64,000 bases of DNA from Terrimonas pollutisoli (GCF_029360765.1 NZ_JARKNA010000005.1:62001-126000); one strand, 5' to 3'; shown: positions 9,017 to 17,481, counted from the stretch's first letter. The notes: a model not told the origin generated them from the sequence alone. Translations and numbers: made by a program.

Positions 9017-9358
9017 TTAACTTCCATAGACTGGCCGGATCTCTACGCTGCCGCCTTCATCAATAGCAGGGCATCCGTGCGCAAGGGTAGTGGCTTCTTC
9101 CAGGCTATTCGCTTTTACAACAATAAAGCTGCCCAGTATTTCTCTTGTTTCTACAAATGGCCCATCGGTGATAACACCACCTGCTTTCAGCACTTTGCCT
9201 TCCATCGACAACCGGTTGCCATTGCTGACCATTTTCCCCTGCGCGGCGATGCCACCAGCCCAGTCCTGCCATTTTTTTCCAAGGGCCTGCATTTTTTCGG
9301 ATGTAGCCTTGCTATAATCATAGTTTGGCTGTCGGAATAATAACATAAACTCTTTCAT
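9017..9358 (-). CDS. DGPF/YCII-related protein (ECF42 partner)
   Basis: 113 residues with a dimeric ferredoxin-like YCII fold. MKEFMLLFRQPNYDY opens the domain, and VITDGPFVETREILGSFIVV carries the DGPF motif that names the family; it ends in SVEIRPVYG. It sits 83 bp upstream of the ECF42 sigma gene in the same direction. DGPF proteins are the usual genomic partner and presumed target or effector of ECF42 sigmas; a biochemical activity is not established. Confidence 0.85.
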   Translation of the reverse strand: MKEFMLLFRQPNYDYSKATSEKMQALGKKWQDWAGGIAAQGKMVSNGNRLSMEGKVLKAGGVITDGPFVETREILGSFIVVKANSLEEATTLAHGCPAIDEGGSVEIRPVYGS

Positions 9359-9447
9359 ATGTAAATAATTTATAGCTTGTCAAAAATTGGCCGCCAATAG
9401 TTGAACAGGCCGTGATAAAAAATTTTTATTTAAAATTTTGTTGCAAC

Positions 9448-9921
9448 TTAATTTGATTTCGCTGCATATTGCCCCGGCTGATAATCACCAGCCGGTGTTC
9501 GAAACGCAATATTAATGCGATTGTAGCTATTTATTGTTACAACCGCCATCGTGAGTTCGATCAGTTCTTCCTCTGTAAACTGTTCGCTGGCTATGGCATA
9601 CACTTTATCCGATACATGACCTTCGTGCAATTTTGTAACTGCCTCGGCCCAGGCCAGCGCTGCACGTTCCTGCTCAGTATACATCGGTGCTTCACGCCAG
9701 GCGTCCAGCATATACAGGCGTTGCTCGGTTTCTCCTTTTGCCCGCAGGTCTTTCGAATGCATATCCAGGCACATGGCACAACCATTGATCTGTGATACCC
9801 TGAAGTAAATCAAGTTCAACAGTCCTTTGTCCAGTGACGATTTTGCCAAATAGCCGCCCAGTCCATACATTGCTTTCAAAGCGGCTTGTCCTTTTTCGAA
9901 TAGATTGATTCTCTGTTCCAT
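9448..9921 (-). CDS. AhpD-like carboxymuconolactone decarboxylase family protein
   Basis: 157 residues. The core has NGCAMCLDMHSKDL with the redox CxxC (Cys48, Cys51) and His54, the catalytic triad pattern of AhpD-type alkylhydroperoxidases. LAWAEAVTKL and NRINIAFRTPAG complete the domain. It probably acts as a cytoplasmic thiol peroxidase or reductase. It lies 89 bp upstream of the YCII gene in the same direction, forming a likely AhpD-YCII-ECF42-DUF1801 unit, consistent with a stress-response cassette (inference). Confidence 0.85.
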   Translation of the reverse strand: MEQRINLFEKGQAALKAMYGLGGYLAKSSLDKGLLNLIYFRVSQINGCAMCLDMHSKDLRAKGETEQRLYMLDAWREAPMYTEQERAALAWAEAVTKLHEGHVSDKVYAIASEQFTEEELIELTMAVVTINSYNRINIAFRTPAGDYQPGQYAAKSN

Positions 9922-10216
9922 TTTGTTGTATTTTATTATTGAATGTTTGGGTTACACTTCAATAATGACTGAGATTGGACAAATTGGACAGGAAGGGGAA
10001 ATTTTTTTTTTTGAAGGCGAGTCAGCGATGCTCAGAGCTTCTTACAGAATAATTTTTATGCAAACCAATGCTTTTGGCATATTCGAATAATTTTCTTCCG
10101 GTAAGACCAATGCTACCGGGCTTTTCGCAAAATAATTCAATGCCATTTGAAAAATAGTCACGCATCCGGAATTATCAAAACAGGATTTTTACAAATAATC
10201 TTACTCCAAAATTTTC
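9922..10216. other. Intergenic region with T tract
   Basis: Between the AhpD-like gene and the cysteine-synthase homologue. It contains a run of 11 T (10002-10012) and the short direct repeat ATTGGACA/AATTGGACA just before it. The 61-residue open frame over this stretch (9905-10090) overlaps the AhpD-like start and shows no protein-like features. No RNA gene or clear promoter is seen. Confidence 0.4.
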
Positions 10217-11128
10217 TCACCTGTACAACTCGCCTCGCAGATATTTTAATCCCGAATCAATCACGACCGTCACAATTCTTTTTCCCGCACCAATGATCCT
10301 TGCCCGTTGAATAGCGGCCCATACATTGGCGCCGGAAGTAGTGCCGCCAAATATTCCTTCCTTTCTTGCTAACTCTCTTGCTGTGTGCATGGCATTCTCG
10401 TCGGACACCGCCATTATTTCATCGGCCAGGTCGAGCCTGCAGATAGAAGGTACAAAGCCTGCACCGATACCTTCAAGTTTATGCTTGCCCGATACATCGC
10501 CACCCGACAACGACCGCACATGCAATGGCTCGATCGGGATACAACGAATGCCGGGAATTTCATTTTTGAAAATTTCAGCATTACCCGAAAAACAACCACC
10601 CGTTCCAACACCGGTGACAAATTCATCGATCCGGTTGCCCATTGCTCCAATGATCTCTCTCGCCATTTTATGATAGGCATTGCGATTGTCAACATTATTA
10701 AACTGATCCGTCCAGAAAGTATTGGGATTAGTACTTAATTCTTTTGCCCGCTGCTTTAGCGTATCAATCAGCTTCGCCGTTATCATTTTATTTTCACTAA
10801 AAATGATTTCCAGTTCGGCTCCAAAGGCCCGCATCGTTTGCAACTTTTCTTCGGCAAAGGCATCCGACGTCACAAAATGTGCTTTATAGCCTTTATTGGC
10901 GCATACCATTGCCAAACTACTGCCGGTACTGCCGCCCGTGTACTCGACAACGGTGCCACCCGGTTTCAGCCGGCCTCTTTTTTCTGCGCCTTCAATCATA
11001 GACAGCGCCATGCGGTCCTTCATGCTGCCCGTAGCATTAGCACCTTCATATTTTACAAATATGTCCGCACAACCCGGCTCCGATAGTCGTTCCAGTTTTA
11101 TCAGTGGTGTGTTGCCAATTGCTTTCAT
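10217..11128 (-). CDS. Cysteine synthase family, PLP-dependent enzyme
   Basis: 303 residues, the usual length for CysK/CysM-type fold-type II enzymes. IGNTPLIKLERL is the N-terminal signature. GSMKDR places the PLP Schiff-base lysine at Lys37. YTGGSTGSSLA binds substrate, and TGVGTGGCFSGNAEIFK is the phosphate-binding glycine loop. A pyridine-ring residue is expected in the C-terminal TTSGANVWAA stretch. It would form cysteine or a related beta-replacement product from an activated serine. No cysE is nearby, and the close homology to several PLP lyases leaves the exact substrate open. Confidence 0.85.
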   Translation of the reverse strand: MKAIGNTPLIKLERLSEPGCADIFVKYEGANATGSMKDRMALSMIEGAEKRGRLKPGGTVVEYTGGSTGSSLAMVCANKGYKAHFVTSDAFAEEKLQTMRAFGAELEIIFSENKMITAKLIDTLKQRAKELSTNPNTFWTDQFNNVDNRNAYHKMAREIIGAMGNRIDEFVTGVGTGGCFSGNAEIFKNEIPGIRCIPIEPLHVRSLSGGDVSGKHKLEGIGAGFVPSICRLDLADEIMAVSDENAMHTARELARKEGIFGGTTSGANVWAAIQRARIIGAGKRIVTVVIDSGLKYLRGELYR

Positions 11129-11467
11129 GTTATTTTGATTGAACTAAAATGTCATATTCGAAAGATACGGGTGATGTCTCTTTTGTACGAAGATTTTTAA
11201 TAACACTCTATTTCCGGGATAGCGATTGTTAAATTTTCCGGCAGATGGCATCTGTTATCAGCTGCAACTGGATAATAGAAATGCAGGAAAAATAAGGACG
11301 TAATGCCAAAGAGATGCATCGCCCACTTGTCGCTTGCTGTTTTTGAGTCAAACCCTGTAAGAGATTGAACGGAAAAATTACTGAAACTGCCAATTAGTAA
11401 AGTGACAGGATGTTTATCGGAAAACAAACGAGCCTTACTGTGTTGAGGTAACGCTCGTTAATAATAA
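11129..11467. other. Intergenic region without convincing gene
   Basis: 339 bp between the cysteine-synthase homologue and a small membrane protein gene. A 76-codon minus frame (11197-11427) exists but has no signal, motif or conserved look. No hairpin terminator or repeat is evident. Confidence 0.4.
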
Positions 11468-11701
11468 TTATTCTTTGCTGGTGCCGCTACGAAGAATGGC
11501 TACCAATAACAAAATAAAAACAGCAGCGCCTACAATCCATACCCAGGGTTGCTGGTACCATTCGGTTTCCTTTTTCACATTAATATCAACATCCAGGCCC
11601 TTGTCCTGCGCAAATGCCAGGGCTCCCGTTATACTCAGCATGATAGCCAGTATCAGTTTTGTATAAGCCTGTTTCAATCCGGTGATTTTGCGTTTGAACA
11701 T
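11468..11701 (-). CDS. Small exported membrane protein
   Basis: 77 residues. A signal peptide (LILAIMLSITGALAFAQ) is followed by a short polar stretch (DVDINVKKETEWYQQP), then one transmembrane helix (VWIVGAAVFILLLVAIL) and a short RSGTSKE tail. This layout of a signal, about 25 residues and a C-terminal anchor is common among small Bacteroidota membrane proteins of unknown role. No neighbour suggests a function. Confidence 0.7.
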   Translation of the reverse strand: MFKRKITGLKQAYTKLILAIMLSITGALAFAQDKGLDVDINVKKETEWYQQPWVWIVGAAVFILLLVAILRSGTSKE

Positions 11702-11996
11702 AATAATTGATTTTGTTTAAATGATCACCGGTTGTAACCCAAAAATGGTTCCAGTACGGTCCGCTGTGATATCGCTGTCTTTTCACCGGGAACCCTGTGC
11801 TATTGAGCAAAAAAATCTACATAATACAGAAGAAAGCAGGGTGAAATGGTGAAGGGCAGGTAAACTGCCGTATCAAAAACCGGATAAATACGAAGGCTGA
11901 TGAATAAATACGATGTTAAGCTGATGATAAGGCTCAATTTTTGAAGCCTGCATACTAAAGCGAAGACTATTCTTGTTATAAGGCAAATCCGGTACC

Positions 11997-12452
11997 ATGA
12001 AAAAACTTGTACTTATATTACTTGTCTTACCCTGTTTGGCGAATGCCCAGTTTGAATGCGAAAATCACACCGCTATCGGCTTGTCGTATATCCTGCCCAA
12101 ATCGGCTTCAGCAGAAGTGGCTTATTTCACCAATATAGGTTTTACGGCCGGCATGGGAGTAGCCTATTCAACACCTGTCACTACTACTGTAAAAAGCGGC
12201 ACAGAAGAGATCACAGAAAAATCCAACATGCTGAATATTTTTGGTTATGTGGGTTACCGGCTGGTACAGGTAGATTATAAATTCTCGGGCTTTTTAAATG
12301 CCGGTTATGTCATGGGTGATGCCAGCAGCATGCAACCTTTCTTGTCTTCCAAATTTTTGTTTCCTTCAGGACAAAAAGCATTTGCCATTGAACCGCTTTA
12401 TATTTTCAACCGCGGATTTAGTGGGCGGGCATCACTGTATATTAAATTGTAA
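11997..12452 (+). CDS. Small exported beta-strand protein (outer-membrane barrel-like)
   Basis: 151 residues. Signal peptide MKKLVLILLVLPCLANA, cut before QFECEN. The mature protein has alternating amphipathic strands (GFTAGMGVAYSTPV, NIFGYVGYRLV, KFSGFLNAGYVMG) and ends in GRASLYIKL, resembling a short outer-membrane beta-barrel with a strand-like C-terminus. About 130 mature residues would give a small 6-8 strand barrel. No specific family is recognised. It converges with a damaged reductase gene 6 bp away. Confidence 0.65.
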   Translation: MKKLVLILLVLPCLANAQFECENHTAIGLSYILPKSASAEVAYFTNIGFTAGMGVAYSTPVTTTVKSGTEEITEKSNMLNIFGYVGYRLVQVDYKFSGFLNAGYVMGDASSMQPFLSSKFLFPSGQKAFAIEPLYIFNRGFSGRASLYIKL

Positions 12453-12458
12453 AGCCAT

Positions 12459-13025
12459 TCAACTTTTACAGGCCGGGCTTACTGGTTCATAAAAAAGGGG
12501 GATTGCACTGGACAGGTGAGGCGTTGCTTTTAATGATTTTAAATCAATACGCTCAGCAATGTTTTTAAAAAGGGGCAAACCCTTTCCCAATACGATGGGT
12601 TGAACACAAAACCGGAATTCATCAATCAATCCCCATTGCATCATGCCGGCAATAAGGCTGGGGCTTCCTACTAATAAGTTTTTTCCGGGTTGTTGTTTTA
12701 GTTGTGTCACTTCTTCTTTCATGTCGCCATTAACCAGCCTGGTATTTTTCCAGCTTACTGTTTTTAGCGTATGAGAGAATACCAGATTGGGTACATTGTC
12801 GATCAGCACTGCAAACTCATCCACAGATGAGACCCCCGTAGGGTGCTGCACGATCGCCGGTCATGAACTTTCCATCAATTGGTACGTGACCCGGCCAAAT
12901 AAGATCGTATCGGTATTCTTCAACAGTTCATTGGCATTTTCATGTAACTCCACATCGGCGATCATAGCGGTATGATCACAAAACCCATCGAGGGTCATAT
13001 TGATGGAAGCGATAAGTTTTCTCAT
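12459..13025 (-). pseudogene. RibD-C/DHFR-fold reductase interrupted by in-frame TGA
   Basis: Read as one frame from ATG 13025, the gene gives a 188-codon protein of the YwjB/YyaP dihydrofolate-reductase-like family. MRKLIASINMTLDGF and LLKNTDTILFGRVTYQLMES precede codon 55, and PAIVQHPTG through GSPSLIAGMMQWGLIDEF and PIVLGKGLPLF follow it. Codon 55 is TGA (12861-12863), exactly where the family has Trp (ESxWP). This looks like a TGG-to-TGA nonsense change. Both sides are otherwise well conserved, so the lesion is recent or a sequencing error. A GTG at 12851 could allow a C-terminal fragment. TGA is used as a normal stop elsewhere (for example at 6501). Confidence 0.85.
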
Positions 13026-13117
13026 GGCATTGGGCAAACTTTATTGACAGTTCAGGCAATAGGCTAATGGATGCAATACTACTATTGCATTGGATTATTC
13101 AATTAAGCAAAGACTGA

Positions 13118-13528
13118 TCAGGCGGTTAGTTCATTGGCGGATACCATCCTAAATCCTAACTGCTGGTACATGCTGAGAAAATCAAAATTGTTCCAGCCTT
13201 CTGCGATCTTGCCATTGTTGATACGAACACAGGTCATACCCGTGAAATGTACAGGCTGTCCATTAGCAGTAGTAGCATCTACAGAGCAGCGGCCCGTTTC
13301 ATAATCATCCTGTGCCACTACTTCTTCCACATTGACATGAATTTGTGGAAACTGGTTTCGAAAATTGCGGAAAAATGCTTTGAAGCCATTGGTCCCGTTT
13401 TCTCTGATGTCTTCAATGCCATGAACGATAGCATCGGCTTCCATCATTTCATCAATAGCCTCTTCACGACCATTGTTCCAGACTTCTTCCATCCAGCGAT
13501 AGGTGAGGGTTGAATTTTTGGCAGGCAT
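13118..13528 (-). CDS. SnoaL-like ester cyclase family protein
   Basis: 136 residues from ATG 13528. An upstream in-frame ATG would add 59 residues of non-conserved sequence overlapping the divergent promoter, so the short start is preferred. The domain opens with TYRWMEEVWNNGREEAIDEMM and has ADAIVHGIEDIRENGTNGFKAFF, RCSVDATTANGQPVHFTGMTCVRINNGKIAEGWNNFD. This is the SnoaL/NTF2 polyketide-cyclase-like pattern (W...N...D). It likely binds or isomerises a small hydrophobic substrate. Divergent from the nucleosidase-like gene. Confidence 0.82.
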   Translation of the reverse strand: MPAKNSTLTYRWMEEVWNNGREEAIDEMMEADAIVHGIEDIRENGTNGFKAFFRNFRNQFPQIHVNVEEVVAQDDYETGRCSVDATTANGQPVHFTGMTCVRINNGKIAEGWNNFDFLSMYQQLGFRMVSANELTA

Positions 13529-13665
13529 AAAAGGTTTATTTAAGATTAGTAGCTGAAGGTAGAACAATTGACGGAATCCGGTAGACATGGCGGTGACAGG
13601 AGTTGCTGATAATGTAGCGCAGCCTGATGCATCGGTCATTTCCCTTTTCGGTATGATAAAGCTCA

Positions 13666-13697
13666 TTTGCCCGTTGAAACAGGGCACACTACATTTG
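13666..13697 (+). promoter_or_regulatory. Bacteroidota-type sigma-A promoter, probably giving a leaderless transcript
   Basis: TTTG at 13666-13669 and TACATTTG at 13690-13697 are separated by 20 bp, matching the Bacteroidota consensus TTTG-N19-21-TAnnTTTG. The start codon of the downstream gene is at 13704, only 6 bp after the -7 box, so transcription would start at or next to the ATG. Confidence 0.55.
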
Positions 13698-13703
13698 CGG
13701 GAC

Positions 13704-14291
13704 ATGATTAATCAATTTCAATTAACGGAATCATCCCTCAAAAACGCTTTGTTTGTATTTGCGCTGGAATCGGAAGAAGCAGGTGAGTTTGATGGCTGCA
13801 ATAAGCTGATCACCGGCATCGGTAAAGTGAACGCAGCGTATGCACTCACCAAACATCTGCATACACAAAGACCGGACCTGATCATCAACCAGGGCTCGGC
13901 AGGCAGCAATGTTTTTAAGCGGGGAGAGGTGGTTTGCTGCACCCGCTTTATCCAGCGTGATATGGATGTAAGAGGGTTGGGTTTCGCCATGTACGAAACA
14001 CCGCTGTCGGGTATCCCGCCTGTGCTTAAATATGGATTGGAGATGGATGGATTGCAGCAAGGGATCTGCGGCACGGGTGACAGTTTTCAGATGGAGCATT
14101 CATCTGCCGATTATAATATCCTGGACATGGAAGCTTATCCATTAGCATTGATAGCAATGAAAGAAAAAATTCCCTTTCTCTGTCTCAAATATATTTCGGA
14201 CGGCGCCGATGGTTCAGCTGCGGAAGACTGGACGGTGCAGGTTCACCTGACAGCAAAGGCGTTTAAACAAATCTTGTTTCCGAACAGGTAA
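13704..14291 (+). CDS. Nucleoside phosphorylase / MTA-SAH nucleosidase-like protein
   Basis: 195 residues from ATG 13704; a longer in-frame start at 13587 would read through the promoter and the divergent gene. NALFVFALESEEAGEF, LITGIGKVNAAYALT and LIINQGSAGS fit the PNP/UDP phosphorylase superfamily (ligand-binding GIGKVNAA and GSAG loops). ILDMEAYPLALIA matches the family's MEAxA ribose-binding motif, and LKYISDGAD the SD catalytic motif. It probably cleaves a purine nucleoside such as methylthioadenosine. It is shorter than typical Pfs (about 230). Confidence 0.8.
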   Translation: MINQFQLTESSLKNALFVFALESEEAGEFDGCNKLITGIGKVNAAYALTKHLHTQRPDLIINQGSAGSNVFKRGEVVCCTRFIQRDMDVRGLGFAMYETPLSGIPPVLKYGLEMDGLQQGICGTGDSFQMEHSSADYNILDMEAYPLALIAMKEKIPFLCLKYISDGADGSAAEDWTVQVHLTAKAFKQILFPNR

Positions 14292-14338
14292 AACAAATAG
14301 GGAGGAGTCTGACAAATGATGGTATTAATCAACAATGT

Positions 14339-14722
14339 CTACTTCTCATAAAATTCTATAGGCAAATTGTCGGGATCAGTGGTGAACGTAAAACGTTTAT
14401 TGGTGATCTCGTCAGTACGGATAGGCTCCACTTCAACATGATGCTTTTGAAGACAAGAGATGACGGGTTCTAAATTATCCACCTCAAATGCCAGGTGGCG
14501 AAGGCCCGTTGCCTCGGGTCTTGATAGCCGTTTCGGCGGATCAGGGAAGGAGAATAATTCGATGATATAGTTTCCGTTTAATGCAAGGTCAAGTTTGTAG
14601 GAAGCTCTTTCATCCCTGTAAGTTTCGTTGATGACCGTTAAACCCAGTGCATCAATATAAAATCTTTTAGATGCTTCATAGTCTGAGCAAATGATGGCGA
14701 TATGATGAATGTTGCTTAGCAT
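14339..14722 (-). CDS. VOC-family (glyoxalase I-like) protein
   Basis: 127 residues from ATG 14722; the 15 extra residues of the longest frame are not conserved. IHHIAIICSDYEASKRFYIDALGLTVINETYRDER and LRHLAFEVDNLEPVI show the paired beta-alpha-beta-beta-beta modules of VOC metalloenzymes. A His near the start (HHIA), Glu in YIIELF, His in LRHLAF and Glu in PIEFYE are the expected metal ligands. This pattern matches the GloA2/YaeR type. The substrate is unknown. Convergent with the nucleoside phosphorylase gene. Confidence 0.82.
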   Translation of the reverse strand: MLSNIHHIAIICSDYEASKRFYIDALGLTVINETYRDERASYKLDLALNGNYIIELFSFPDPPKRLSRPEATGLRHLAFEVDNLEPVISCLQKHHVEVEPIRTDEITNKRFTFTTDPDNLPIEFYEK

Positions 14723-15106
14723 AAGTTGCAAATTGAAGTTTGTTTTTGTTAACCCTTTATAGATCATACATACAACCCAAACTCTTTAGCTAGCCTGTAT
14801 CACCTTGTTTCATTCAAAAAGATTTTTATCTCTGTTTTGTTATAGTTAAAGAATCCATTTTTTGAGCTATTGCGGCTTGTGATACAAGAACAATTAGTAT
14901 AGCATCGTAAGTCTCAACCGGAGGCTGGCAAACATTTTAAATATTGCCGGTAAAACAAGCAAGGCACGTTATTTATTGATCAGAACTTTTGACTTTTTCA
15001 TTTTACAACTTCCATAAGCCTGGTATCAGAAAATGCTTGAAATAGAGTTTTTTTATCTTCCATAATGGGCTTTTAACTAAGATTAACCTCTGCATTTACC
15101 AGTACC
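14723..15106. other. Intergenic region, 384 bp
   Basis: AT-rich stretch upstream of the VOC gene. Apart from the possible 21-residue ORF on the minus strand (14998-15063), I see no conserved gene, terminator or repeat in it. Confidence 0.4.
14998..15063 (-). CDS. Possible 21-residue small ORF
   Basis: On the minus strand ATG 15063 opens MEDKKTLFQAF followed by SDTRLMEVVK and TGA at 14998. It lies 43 bp after the stop of the membrane protein gene ending at 15107, in the same direction. Composition is protein-like (amphipathic helix), but there is no other support. It may be a true micropeptide or the start of a decayed gene. Confidence 0.22.
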   Translation of the reverse strand: MEDKKTLFQAFSDTRLMEVVK

Positions 15107-15625
15107 TCAATTCTTTCTCCTAAGCTCAATAAAGTTCACAATTTGCCGTTGCCCTACTATGAGGAACAGACCTATCACGATTTTGATCCCGGAAAAAGCG
15201 GTGTACATTAATGTAGGATTCGTTTGTCCGCCGGTTAATCTTGTCTCCTGGAAATATCCAAACAATTGCTTGCAAAAATTTGGTATTTCAAAAACAATAA
15301 GCAATCCACCGACAAGTATAATTGAAATGCTTAAAACAGTTGACCGGTGTATGTTAAAGGAAAAAGTATCCTGTGAGAATCCCTTATCCAGGTTTAGGAC
15401 CTCGATGATCTGTTCTGATCTAAATATTAAATAATAGCAAACAAACCAATAAACGGTCAGCGTAGCCAGGGTTGAAAGGATCATCCAGATTGCTTCTGTT
15501 CTCAAATCAGGGTTGGTCAAATATAAAAAGGCTGCCAATACCTGTGGAATAGTGGCTAAAAAATCTTTAATAAAGAAAAGGCCGAAGACTTTTAAAATAA
15601 TAAGAAATAAACTTTTGGGTGACAT
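15107..15625 (-). CDS. Membrane protein of unknown function, about four TM helices
   Basis: 172 residues. Hydrophobic segments at about 5-35 (LFLIILKVFGLFFIKDFL, then VLAAFLYL), 47-68 (IWMILSTLATLTVYWFVCYY), 95-112 (VLSISIILVGGLLIVFEI) and 143-160 (AFSGIKIVIGLFLIVG) predict about four membrane spans with a charged ELRRKN tail. No motif identifies a family. It is followed in the same direction by nothing certain and lies 58 bp downstream of another unknown exported protein gene. Confidence 0.72.
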   Translation of the reverse strand: MSPKSLFLIILKVFGLFFIKDFLATIPQVLAAFLYLTNPDLRTEAIWMILSTLATLTVYWFVCYYLIFRSEQIIEVLNLDKGFSQDTFSFNIHRSTVLSISIILVGGLLIVFEIPNFCKQLFGYFQETRLTGGQTNPTLMYTAFSGIKIVIGLFLIVGQRQIVNFIELRRKN

Positions 15626-15683
15626 ATTGGTTGGCGGGTTTATGTTTTTACCTGACGATATGGTTTAGTGCAAGCGGAATTCA

Positions 15684-16292
15684 TCACCACTTTAGTTGTA
15701 ATGACTTCCACATCATATCAATAATTTTTTGGCCCTGGCTTCCTTCCACTTCATCCATGCGCATGGTAACGATCATTAAGCCGGAATCTTTCCTGCCAAT
15801 CGAAGCTATTTCATAGATATTAACTTCATCCTTGTACCGGAGTACTGCTTTTGTCACTACCAACTCCTGCCCGGATCTTAAAATCTTTTTATAACTGGTT
15901 CGTTTTTCTTCAAAGCCATAACTAATGCTTTCCTTCGTAACCTCGTTTAACATGAATTCGTTTAGTGTCGAGGGGTTCATCGATTCATAATTTTGAATCA
16001 ATAAGCCGGAACCCTCCGCTGTCAATAGGGAAATTTGTTCTATTCCTTCGTCAACCGAAACATTGGAAATCTTAAAGCCTTTTGGATAAAAGAAACTATA
16101 TAGGTTGTTGCTATAAGTCAGAGTGTCTTTTTGAATAAGTCTGAAGGCTATTTTTTTCCCCTTCACCACAAGATGGTAGGGTTTGTCAAGTGCCACGTTC
16201 AGCGTAGTGTCATTTAATTGCAGTATATAGTCTTCCTGGCTGTTCGCTGCCAGGGTAAAAAAGACGAAAATAAAAATAAGTACAAGTTTCAT
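15684..16292 (-). CDS. Exported protein of unknown function
   Basis: 202 residues. Signal peptide MKLVLIFIFVFFTLAANS, cut before QEDY. The mature part has repeated short strands (YHLVVKGKKIAFRLIQKDTLTY, GLLIQNYESMNPSTLNEF, LRYKDEVNIYEIASIGRK) and a C-terminal MMWKSLQLKW helix. It resembles generic periplasmic proteins of the phylum; no named domain is recognised. It lies 66 bp downstream of the DUF2059 gene and 58 bp upstream of the membrane protein gene in the same direction, so the three may form one transcript. Confidence 0.68.
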   Translation of the reverse strand: MKLVLIFIFVFFTLAANSQEDYILQLNDTTLNVALDKPYHLVVKGKKIAFRLIQKDTLTYSNNLYSFFYPKGFKISNVSVDEGIEQISLLTAEGSGLLIQNYESMNPSTLNEFMLNEVTKESISYGFEEKRTSYKKILRSGQELVVTKAVLRYKDEVNIYEIASIGRKDSGLMIVTMRMDEVEGSQGQKIIDMMWKSLQLKW

Positions 16293-16358
16293 TTTTGATT
16301 TTTTTGAATCAGGTGGTCAAATGGATGGGAGTGCAGGGAACTGCTGCACATTACCGGG

Positions 16359-16847
16359 TTATTTTTGCATTGAAGCTTCTTTGACGATTTGATCAAACCC
16401 TTTCATAATTTCTTCCTGCAAGGCAGGCGTATATTTGGCTGACATAGCAGACATAATGTCTTTCTGGATATCGGGAATGGTCTGTATCATCTTTTGGCCG
16501 GATTTGGTTTTATAAAATTCAATGTAATCATCGATTTCCTGCTGTGTAAAGTATTTATCATAGATCTCCACCATATCCTCATTGAGCAGCTTCATGGCTA
16601 TTTTTTTGGAAGACTCCATGCTTTTTTTAAATACAGCGGCCATTTTGCTTTGAATGGTTGTATCTCCTTTGAATTGCGCAGTCATGCTGGTAACAATGGA
16701 TGACGTTATTGCGTCAAAGCTTTTATGCATCAGCGAATCCTGCTGCATAAGTTCAAATAATGTTTTAATCGATTCCTTTTTGCTTTGTGCATGGCTGCAA
16801 AAGCAGACAGAGATAAATAATACAAGTGCGGCGAAAATTTTGTTCAT
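16359..16847 (-). CDS. DUF2059 domain exported protein
   Basis: 162 residues. Signal peptide ends HAQ. The mature region is all-helical and has VEIYDKYFTQQEIDDYIEFYKT followed by KSGQKMIQTIPDI, the hallmark 'Y...FT..E...F..SP.G.K' segment of DUF2059. The family is common in periplasms and has no proven biochemical role. It leads a minus-strand run with two further unknown membrane or exported proteins. Confidence 0.82.
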   Translation of the reverse strand: MNKIFAALVLFISVCFCSHAQSKKESIKTLFELMQQDSLMHKSFDAITSSIVTSMTAQFKGDTTIQSKMAAVFKKSMESSKKIAMKLLNEDMVEIYDKYFTQQEIDDYIEFYKTKSGQKMIQTIPDIQKDIMSAMSAKYTPALQEEIMKGFDQIVKEASMQK

Positions 16848-16953
16848 AAGCTAATTGATTTTGGCAGGATATATACACCCGGCCATAAATGTATATCAGA
16901 GCTATCGGTTTTTCAAGTAACTCATCGCCTGTTTTTGGTATTATTATTTTTTA

Positions 16954-17481
16954 TCATTTCCCCTCAGTAAAAAAGGAATTATACCCAGGCAAAGCAACTA
17001 CCTGTAAGGTTTTCCATCTGCCGCCATCAACTTGCTCAATCAATGAAAGGGTGGTGAAGTGGAGTTGAACCGGTAACTTAATTTCGCTGATGGCTGCAAA
17101 AATTTCGTCGGTACAGGTGGAATTCCTGGGATGCATCAGGGTGATATGCGGTTGCTGTGGTCTCGGGTTGTCATTCAATCCTTTTAAGACCTGCTTCCTG
17201 AGATGATGAAATTCCTTGTTGTCATTGGTGGCTGGTAGTAATACACCCCTGCCATTGTCAAAACGTGTCACCGGTCCAAAATAAATGGTTATTGCCTTTT
17301 CTTTGAGCGTTAGAAGGTTTTTCAAAACCTGGTCCATATCCAACAATTCGTCTTCCCGGCAGAGTGTGACATGGCAGTCTATCAATTCCCGTTGTATGGG
17401 ATTGTATTGACTGCGAATAGTCTCGATAGTCACGGCTTCAGTTTCGTTGACGAATAAGGTTAGTTGCCTGCGGATAATCAT
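16954..17481 (-). CDS. 2'-5' RNA ligase / 2H phosphoesterase family protein
   Basis: 175 residues. The two catalytic H-x-T/S motifs of the 2H superfamily are clear: CHVTLCRED at about residue 37 and PHITLMHPR at about residue 112, in a duplicated beta-alpha fold. The family includes 2'-5' RNA ligases and cyclic phosphodiesterases acting on RNA ends or small cyclic phosphates. Cytoplasmic, no signal. It lies 6 bp after the LprI-like gene in the same direction. Confidence 0.85.
   Translation of the reverse strand: MIIRRQLTLFVNETEAVTIETIRSQYNPIQRELIDCHVTLCREDELLDMDQVLKNLLTLKEKAITIYFGPVTRFDNGRGVLLPATNDNKEFHHLRKQVLKGLNDNPRPQQPHITLMHPRNSTCTDEIFAAISEIKLPVQLHFTTLSLIEQVDGGRWKTLQVVALPGYNSFFTEGK

Noticed and set aside
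11197..11427. 76-codon minus-strand ORF in a 339-bp gap
   Set aside because: No signal, motif or protein-like pattern; not called as a gene.
12861..12863. TGA read as Trp (alternative genetic code)
   Set aside because: TGA is used as a true stop elsewhere, for example at 6501 and 15107, so a point mutation is simpler.
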